This document shows, one piece after another, positions 1 to 4,306 of a stretch of DNA of 11,276 bases. A program made the translations under genes and the position numbers. Under the pieces are notes generated by a model. It saw nothing but the letters and a program-made list of their open reading frames with translations, was not told where the DNA came from and did not search any database. The stretch is from an uncultured Lachnospiraceae bacterium (GTDB lineage Bacteria > Bacillota > Clostridia > Lachnospirales > Lachnospiraceae): contig CACZPG010000028.1 of NCBI GenBank assembly GCA_902782965.1, positions 1 through 11,276 of the forward strand. The letters are read 5' to 3'. Within the stretch, counting starts at the first letter, position 1. Each line of letters starts with the position of its first letter.

Positions 1-272
1 ACATCTATTTAAATATAAACGCTGATAATAGATTAGCACTCGCTGCCTAAGCGCAGCTGTCAGCCCTGTGTCATCCGCTGCATAGGTTACTGGCATCGAA
101 CAGGCGGAGCACTTCCGGACCAAAGCTTGTAGGTCAGGGAAGAATTACAAGCTACCGAAACTTTCAGCCTGTAAATGGGCGGGAAATGTAGGGAATATTA
201 AAACATTTACTGTGATGGGAGATACTGTAGTGGAAGAGCTTTCGGACGCGGGTTCGATTCCCGCCTGCTCCA
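1..272 (+). ncRNA. ssrA: tmRNA (transfer-messenger RNA), 3' part; 5' end outside window
   Basis: tmRNA rescues ribosomes stalled on broken mRNAs by acting first as tRNA-Ala and then as a short mRNA for a degradation tag. The tag frame is visible: resume codon GCT at 21-23, reading ADNRLALAA, with stop TAA at 48-50. No GCN codon lies upstream in frame inside the window. The ALAA end is the usual ClpXP-type degron. The tRNA-like 3' end is clear: T stem 248-252 with 260-264, T loop TTCGATT at 253-259, acceptor 3' strand 265-271 and discriminator A at 272. The base at the position-70 equivalent (269) is T, as needed for the G3-U70 alanine identity pair. CCA is not encoded. Between tag and T arm are helices consistent with pseudoknots, for example 124-131 with 146-153, and 171-177 with 204-210. 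The 5' acceptor strand and PK1 lie left of the window. A terminator follows at once. Confidence 0.95.
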
Positions 273-325
273 AACAAAAACCACCGTTTAGGTGGTTTTT
301 TGTTTGGAGCAGGTGGGAATCGAAC
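252..325. repeat. Long inverted repeat built on the ssrA 3' end and terminator
   Basis: Arm 252-285 (T loop, T-stem 3' strand, acceptor 3' strand and terminator left arm) pairs with arm 291-325. There are 34 pairs around a 5-nt loop, with one bulged T at 301 and one G-T mismatch (263/314). Positions 306-325 are therefore an inverted copy of the last 20 nt of the acceptor/T-arm region (252-271) with a single difference. The inverted copy is not a second tRNA gene, because no 5' T-stem strand or other tRNA arm is found beyond 325 on the minus strand. Confidence 0.9.
273..305 (+). terminator. Rho-independent terminator of ssrA
   Basis: The stem pairs 273-285 with 291-304, with one bulged T at 301. 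It has a GTTTA loop (286-290) and a run of six T at 296-301 followed by GTTT. It starts one base after the tmRNA discriminator, so it should end ssrA transcription. The hairpin is A/T-flanked and symmetrical, so it could also work on the minus strand. The stem continues outward into the tmRNA itself (see the inverted repeat entry). Confidence 0.85.
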
Positions 326-374
326 AGCAAGGCCAAATAAACCGTTTAGGTGGTTTTTTGTTTGGGGCAGGTGG
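283..374. repeat. 34-bp direct repeat, 58-bp period (283-316 and 341-374)
   Basis: Positions 283-316 recur at 341-374 with one difference (A at 308, G at 366). The unit contains the right arm and T run of the ssrA terminator plus the start of the inverted acceptor-strand copy. The second copy lacks the CCACC left arm, so it should form only a weak hairpin. It ends 2 nt before the ribosome binding site (GGAAGG, 376-381) of the exonuclease gene. It looks like a local tandem duplication. Confidence 0.85.
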
Positions 375-390
375 TGGAAGGTAAAATATT

Positions 391-1440
391 ATGGAAAAAA
401 TAATTGAAACAATTCCAAATAGTAAAATAGAGAACTACGATCTCATCAAACGTTATTTCGGAGACCGTAAAGTATGTATGTTTGATATTGAAACTACAGG
501 TTTGTCTCCTCTTAAATCTTTCACTTATCTTATTGGAATAAATATATATGAAAATGGTGAATGGAAGATAATTCAGTTGTTTAATGATGATGGTCGTTCA
601 GAGCCGGAAATGATCCGTACTTTTCATTCTATGATTGAAGATATGGATGTTCTATATGAATTTAATGGTGATACCTTTGATATTCCATATATTCAGAAAA
701 GAATGAATATAATTGAAAGAAAATATAATATTACTCTGACGGATAATTTTGATAAGGTTGAAACCTTTGATATGTTGAAATATATAAGACCATTTAAGTC
801 TTCCGTGGGTCTTCCTAATCTTAAACAGAAGACACTGGAGAAATATATAGGTCTTAACAGAGTAGATATGTATAATGGTGGTCAGCTGATAGATGTTTAT
901 CTTGCTTATCTTGCTTCGGGTGATGATCATCAGAAGCAACTTGTTCTTAGGCATAATCGAGATGACATGGAAGGAATGGTTTATATTTCGACACTCCTGG
1001 CATTCGATCTTCTTAGTAAAGGTGATATCAGCATTTCCGGGATTAATACGGTAATGAAGAACAACAGTGAAACTCTCAGACTTGAAATTCATTTTCAAAC
1101 AGAGTATTCTTTTGCTCGTCCGGTTTTAGCCGTTAAAGATATGATTGATCTTGATATCTCAGGAAATGAAGGTGTCTTGTCGGTACCTGTTTCAGAAGGT
1201 GTTTTGAACTATTATTATGGAACCAGGGAAGGTGATGGATATTCATCAGTTGAAGGTTATTTTGTTTCCGGTCCTTCGTTTGTGCCTGATAAACTTCCTG
1301 TATATAAGGAAAAAGCAAAAGATAAGAATTATTATATTATTCTTGATGATGGTTTTCTTGGAAATGAAGACTTTGTAAAGGATTATGTTCAAAAAACAAT
1401 ATATGATGTGATGCGATACAAAAGAAGGACTAAATATTGA
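391..1440 (+). CDS. YprB-type RNase H-like DEDD exonuclease
   Basis: Predicted 3'-5' exonuclease with an RNase H fold, related to the proofreading domain of family B polymerases (YprB group). The protein has 349 aa. Exo I is FDIETTGL at residues 31-38 (D32, E34). Exo II is FNGDTFDIP at 91-99 (D97 the likely metal ligand). Exo III is HNRDD at 188-192 (D192). The histidine stands where DEDDy enzymes have tyrosine, with the x3 spacing to Asp kept. Residues from about 215 to the end form a further region that I cannot assign. GGAAGG at 376-381 lies 9 nt before the ATG and supports the start. No promoter of its own was recognised, and the spacer upstream carries the ssrA-derived repeats. The substrate (DNA or RNA) cannot be told from sequence. 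The nearby ruvAB genes make a DNA-repair role conceivable, but this is inference. Confidence 0.88.
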   Translation: MEKIIETIPNSKIENYDLIKRYFGDRKVCMFDIETTGLSPLKSFTYLIGINIYENGEWKIIQLFNDDGRSEPEMIRTFHSMIEDMDVLYEFNGDTFDIPYIQKRMNIIERKYNITLTDNFDKVETFDMLKYIRPFKSSVGLPNLKQKTLEKYIGLNRVDMYNGGQLIDVYLAYLASGDDHQKQLVLRHNRDDMEGMVYISTLLAFDLLSKGDISISGINTVMKNNSETLRLEIHFQTEYSFARPVLAVKDMIDLDISGNEGVLSVPVSEGVLNYYYGTREGDGYSSVEGYFVSGPSFVPDKLPVYKEKAKDKNYYIILDDGFLGNEDFVKDYVQKTIYDVMRYKRRTKY

Positions 1441-1502
1441 AGTGATACTGTTTAACGTATGATGTAGTATATAAAATAATAAAAATAATTGTGAAATTAC
1501 TG

Positions 1503-1530
1503 TTGAAACTACTAAAAAATGTGTTATAAT
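1503..1530 (+). promoter_or_regulatory. Sigma-A type promoter with extended -10, for the divIVA-like gene
   Basis: The -35 is TTGAAA at 1503-1508, with a 16-nt spacer and a consensus -10 TATAAT at 1525-1530. TG at 1522-1523 gives the extended -10 form TGnTATAAT. Transcription would start near 1537, giving a leader of about 48 nt before the ATG at 1585. This is the best promoter match I noticed in the window. The gap after the exonuclease stop (1441-1502) is AT-rich and shows no clear terminator. Confidence 0.75.
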
Positions 1531-1544
1531 TTATAAAGATTGTG

Positions 1545-1573
1545 CAATATTTGTGCAGAAAAATATTGGAGGG
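1545..1573 (+). promoter_or_regulatory. Leader hairpin abutting the Shine-Dalgarno of the divIVA-like gene
   Basis: CAATATTT (1545-1552) pairs with AAATATTG (1561-1568) around an 8-nt loop. The last paired base is the first G of the Shine-Dalgarno GGAGGG (1568-1573). The stem is AU-rich, so it is marginal at best. It could influence ribosome loading or mRNA stability. This is seen by eye only, with no folding energy calculated. Confidence 0.4.
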
Positions 1574-1584
1574 TGATATTTACT

Positions 1585-2163
1585 ATGATGCAACCTATGG
1601 ATATTAAATCACAGAGCTTTGGAACTGGACTCTTCGGATATAAGAAGAGTGATGTAGATCAGTATGTAGATACTGTTTATAGAGCTTATGATGAATTGTT
1701 CACAGAGAATAAGAAGCTTCGTGAGGAGAAGGACAAGTTAAATAAAGTAATAGAAGAGAACCGTGTCAAGATGTTCGAGCTTGAGAACAAGTCTGGCGGA
1801 GCTGCAGATACAAGTGCAGCAGAAGCTGAGAGTGAAAGAATTATTGCTGAAGCTCGTAAGACAGCTGCTGAAATCATTAATGCAGCAAAGGCTGAGGGTG
1901 ATAAGATTGCCGGAGTTGACGGCGCTGCTGCTCCAAGCGGTTTTGAAGAAGTTAAAACGGATGCTCCTAAGGAAGAGAGCAAGCTGAAGATGTCTGAAGA
2001 TTCTTCTGCAACTTCTAAATTCTTCCAGCAGTCAAGCAGTGATGTATTTGGTGATGGAGACGATGATGTCTTTGTTGGAGAGATTGAAGATAACAGAAAG
2101 CCTAACAAGGTTATGATCGGAGATGGAGAGGAAGAAGGAGCAGACGACTTCGAGTTCCTATAA
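1585..2163 (+). CDS. DivIVA-family polar/septal coiled-coil protein
   Basis: DivIVA-family proteins bind curved membrane at septa and poles and recruit division or wall-growth factors. The protein has 192 aa. The N-terminal DivIVA signature is at about residues 9-60: FGYKKSDVDQYVD at 17-29, then a heptad-rich stretch ending near ENR (58-60). A second alanine/glutamate-rich coiled coil spans about 76-108. A serine-rich linker follows, then a very acidic tail (about 152-192) ending DDFEFL. The start at 1585 fits the Shine-Dalgarno at 1568-1573 and the signature. An upstream in-frame ATG at 1540 has no such site and lies only about 3 nt beyond the predicted transcription start. The gene has its own promoter and terminator, so it seems monocistronic. 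The family is confident. Whether its role is that of DivIVA or another paralogue (GpsB- or SepIVA-like) is not. Confidence 0.85.
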   Translation: MMQPMDIKSQSFGTGLFGYKKSDVDQYVDTVYRAYDELFTENKKLREEKDKLNKVIEENRVKMFELENKSGGAADTSAAEAESERIIAEARKTAAEIINAAKAEGDKIAGVDGAAAPSGFEEVKTDAPKEESKLKMSEDSSATSKFFQQSSSDVFGDGDDDVFVGEIEDNRKPNKVMIGDGEEEGADDFEFL

Positions 2164-2184
2164 AAAGTGATTTAAGAAGTATCA

Positions 2185-2217
2185 GGGAGTGCTGCAAATA
2201 TAGCGGCACTCCCTTTT
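2185..2217 (+). terminator. Rho-independent terminator after the divIVA-like gene
   Basis: GGGAGTGCTGC (2185-2195) pairs with GCGGCACTCCC (2203-2213), an 11-bp stem with one G-U pair and a 7-nt loop. TTTT follows at 2214-2217. The stem is strong and the T run short, so some read-through into ruvA is possible. No convincing separate ruvA promoter is seen in 2218-2271. Confidence 0.85.
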
Positions 2218-2232
2218 CTAAGTGTATGGAGA

Positions 2233-2249
2233 ATGAAATATCATTTCAT
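2233..2249. repeat. 7-bp inverted repeat upstream of ruvA
   Basis: ATGAAAT (2233-2239) and ATTTCAT (2243-2249) flank ATC, about 22 nt before the ruvA start. It has the form of an operator half-site pair, but it does not match the Gram-positive LexA box (CGAAC-N4-GTTCG). The sequence alone gives no regulator. Confidence 0.4.
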
Positions 2250-2271
2250 ATGGTATTTCCGAGGGATATTT

Positions 2272-2874
2272 ATGATAGCATATATTCAAGGTACTCTTGA
2301 AGAGAAGAAAACTGATAGTATAATAGTTGAAACAGGTGGAATAGGTTATGAAATATTAACTTCGGCATATGTTTTGGAAAGACTTCCGGAGCTTCATGAA
2401 GATGTTAAAATCGTAACATATATGGATGTAAAGGAAGATTCCATGAAGCTTTATGGCTTCCTAAGCAGTCAGGAGAAGACTCTTTTCAAACAGCTTCTTT
2501 CTGTAAGTGGCGTAGGTCCTAAGGGGGCTCTTTCTATTTTGAATCAACTTGGTCCTGATAATCTTGTGGCAGCTATTATTTCCAGAGATTCTAAATCAAT
2601 ATCTAAAGCTAATGGTGTCGGTTCCAAGACAGCTCAGAAAGTTGTTCTTGAATTAAGAGATAAGGTTAGCACTGAAGGCAGTATATTTGATATGTCAGAT
2701 TATCCGGATGTTACTAATGCAGGTGGTTCGGATGCGGTTTCCGAAGCTGTTGAAGCGCTTAAAGAACTGGGGTATTCAGGTGCAGAGGCCATGAAAATGG
2801 TCAGAAAAATTAAAGGTGTTGGAGATATGTCTGTTGAAGATATAATCAGAAATGCACTTCGAATGAATTACTAA
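2272..2874 (+). CDS. ruvA: Holliday junction branch migration protein RuvA
   Basis: RuvA binds four-way DNA junctions as a tetramer and loads the RuvB motor, in homologous recombination and fork repair. The protein has 200 aa, the normal family length. The N-terminal OB-fold domain starts MIAYIQGTLEE (1-11). The acidic pin residues E55 and D56 sit at the E. coli numbering. Tandem helix-hairpin-helix motifs occupy about 75-92 (SGVGPKG) and 112-128 (NGVGSKT). The RuvB-binding C-terminal domain is at about 153-200. The start at 2272 is chosen because MIAYI is the conserved RuvA N-terminus and GAGGG (2261-2265) lies 6 nt upstream. An in-frame ATG at 2233 would add 13 hydrophobic residues unlike RuvA. 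ruvB follows after 12 nt, with its ribosome binding site overlapping the ruvA stop. No LexA-type box was seen. Confidence 0.97.
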   Translation: MIAYIQGTLEEKKTDSIIVETGGIGYEILTSAYVLERLPELHEDVKIVTYMDVKEDSMKLYGFLSSQEKTLFKQLLSVSGVGPKGALSILNQLGPDNLVAAIISRDSKSISKANGVGSKTAQKVVLELRDKVSTEGSIFDMSDYPDVTNAGGSDAVSEAVEALKELGYSGAEAMKMVRKIKGVGDMSVEDIIRNALRMNY

Positions 2875-2886
2875 GGTAATATATAT

Positions 2887-3888
2887 ATGAAAAACAGAAT
2901 TATTACAACTGATATAACTAAAGAAGACGAGTCTCTTGAGAAATCATTAAGACCCAGGAGTCTCAGTGAATATATAGGTCAGGATAAAGTCAAAAAGAAT
3001 CTTGAGGTTTTTATTGAAGCAGCCAAGAGGCGGCATGAGTCTCTTGATCATGTGCTTCTGTATGGTCCTCCCGGATTGGGAAAGACAACTTTGGCCACGA
3101 TTGTGGCTGAAGAAATGGGAGTCAGTATCAAGGTTACTTCAGGCCCTGCCATTGAGAAACCCGGAGAACTGGCGGCTATACTTACACAGCTTTCTGAAGG
3201 AGATGTTCTCTTTATTGATGAAATTCATCGCCTGAATAAACAGGTTGAAGAGGTGCTATATCCTGCTATGGAGGATTACGCCATCGATATTATTATTGGA
3301 AAAGGCGAGCAGTCCAAGTCCATCAGACTTGATCTTCCACATTTTACTCTTATAGGAGCAACTACAAGAGCCGGAATGCTTTCTGCACCTCTTAGAGACA
3401 GATTTGGTGTTGTTAACAGACTGGAATTCTATAATGTTACTGATCTGATGACTATTATAATCAGGTCTGCGAAAGTCTTTGGAACATCAATAAATGATGA
3501 GGGTGCTCTTGAGATAGCTAAGAGATCCAGAGGTACTCCAAGACTTGCTAACAGGCTTTTGAAGAGGGTTAGAGATTTTGCTGAGGTTGAACATGCGGGC
3601 AATATAGATTATAATGTTGCCAATGATGCTCTTGACAGGCTTGATGTAGATAGCTTCGGTCTTGATGATACCGATAGAGGCATTCTTCTGACTATAATCA
3701 ATAACTTCGGTGGTGGTCCTGTAGGTCTTGAGGTTCTTGCTGCTGCAATTGGAGAAGACCCAGGTACTATTGAAGATGTGTATGAACCATATCTTATTAA
3801 GAATGGTCTTATCAATAGAACTCCGCGTGGAAGAATGGCTTCAGAGAAGGCATATAAACATTTTAATATACAGATGAGTGAGGTGTAG
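2887..3888 (+). CDS. ruvB: Holliday junction ATP-dependent DNA helicase RuvB
   Basis: RuvB is the AAA+ hexameric motor that drives branch migration on RuvA-bound junctions. The protein has 333 aa, the usual length. The RuvB N-terminal box is LRPRSLSEYIGQ (21-32). Walker A is GPPGLGKTT (60-68) and Walker B is LFIDEIH (108-114). Sensor 1 is around GATTR (157-161). The arginine finger lies in LRDRFG (169-174) and sensor 2 in GTPRLANR (216-223). A C-terminal winged-helix domain carries RTPRGR (311-316). All key residues are present, so it should be active. The start follows AAGG at 2873-2876, which overlaps the ruvA stop, so translation is probably coupled. zapA begins one base after its stop. 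Confidence 0.98.
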   Translation: MKNRIITTDITKEDESLEKSLRPRSLSEYIGQDKVKKNLEVFIEAAKRRHESLDHVLLYGPPGLGKTTLATIVAEEMGVSIKVTSGPAIEKPGELAAILTQLSEGDVLFIDEIHRLNKQVEEVLYPAMEDYAIDIIIGKGEQSKSIRLDLPHFTLIGATTRAGMLSAPLRDRFGVVNRLEFYNVTDLMTIIIRSAKVFGTSINDEGALEIAKRSRGTPRLANRLLKRVRDFAEVEHAGNIDYNVANDALDRLDVDSFGLDDTDRGILLTIINNFGGGPVGLEVLAAAIGEDPGTIEDVYEPYLIKNGLINRTPRGRMASEKAYKHFNIQMSEV

Positions 3889-3889
3889 T

Positions 3890-4306
3890 ATGGGAAAGTC
3901 AAAAATAGATATTCCGGTAGTTATCAATAATAAGGTTTATACACTTAGTGGTTATGAAGGAGAAGATTATCTTCAGAATGTAGCTACATATATAAATGGA
4001 AAGATAGCTGAATGTAAAACCTCAGAAGAATATCGTAGAATGAATGTTGAATATCAGGGCATTCTTCTGGCTCTAAATATTGCTGATGATTATTTCAAGG
4101 CCAAATCAATGGCTGATGAAGTATCGGGTGATAATAATGATAAAGAACAGCAACTATATGAATTAAGGCATGAAGTGATTGAGGCACAGATAAAACATGA
4201 AGCGGCGCTAAAACTTGTTGAGGAATATAAAGAACAAGTAAGTCAGCTTCAGAAGAAGATAGTTCAGCTTGAAGCTGAAAGGAATCAGAAAAATGTTAAA
4301 AAATAA
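3890..4306 (+). CDS. zapA: Cell division protein ZapA
   Basis: ZapA binds FtsZ and bundles protofilaments at the division ring. The protein has 138 aa. The N-terminal globular head is about 1-75, starting with IDIPVVINNKVYTLSG (6-21) and GEDYLQNVATYIN (24-36), the normal ZapA pattern. It is followed by a long charged coiled coil (about 85-134). GAGGTG (3880-3885), inside the last codons of ruvB, lies 4 nt before the ATG at 3890, a short spacing. An in-frame ATG at 3878 would precede this site, so 3890 is preferred. Placement directly after ruvB and overlapping a U32 gene suits the zapA-U32 pairing seen in many Firmicutes (from general knowledge). It should be co-transcribed with ruvAB. Confidence 0.92.
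   Translation: MGKSKIDIPVVINNKVYTLSGYEGEDYLQNVATYINGKIAECKTSEEYRRMNVEYQGILLALNIADDYFKAKSMADEVSGDNNDKEQQLYELRHEVIEAQIKHEAALKLVEEYKEQVSQLQKKIVQLEAERNQKNVKK

Noticed and set aside
306..325. Possible second tRNA or tmRNA gene on the minus strand
   Set aside because: Only the T loop, T-stem 3' strand and acceptor 3' strand are matched. The sequence beyond 325 gives no T-stem 5' strand, anticodon arm or D arm.
145..336. Minus-strand open frame across the tmRNA 3' end (contains AGIEPASESSS)
   Set aside because: It is antisense to the tmRNA T arm and terminator. AGIEPAS-like peptides are a common false product of the reverse strand of tRNA-like genes. No ribosome binding site was seen.
273..390. 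Prophage or integrative element attachment site at the ssrA 3' end
   Set aside because: ssrA is a classic integration site, but no integrase or mobile genes follow; core genes do. The repeats are explained at least as well by local copying, so it is kept only as an alternative in the findings.
652..1098. 148-codon minus-strand frame opposite the exonuclease gene
   Set aside because: The plus-strand frame has intact DEDD motifs and a ribosome binding site. The reverse product shows no recognisable domain and is typical AT-rich shadow coding.
1441..1502. Terminator after the exonuclease gene
   Set aside because: Only a 4-bp ATAC/GTAT pairing without a T run was found, which is too weak to call.
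1686..2108. 140-codon minus-strand frame and a 74-codon plus-strand frame inside the divIVA-like gene
   Set aside because: Both arise from the repetitive GCT/GAA/AAG codons of the coiled-coil region. The products are low-complexity Ser/Leu or Leu/Arg strings.
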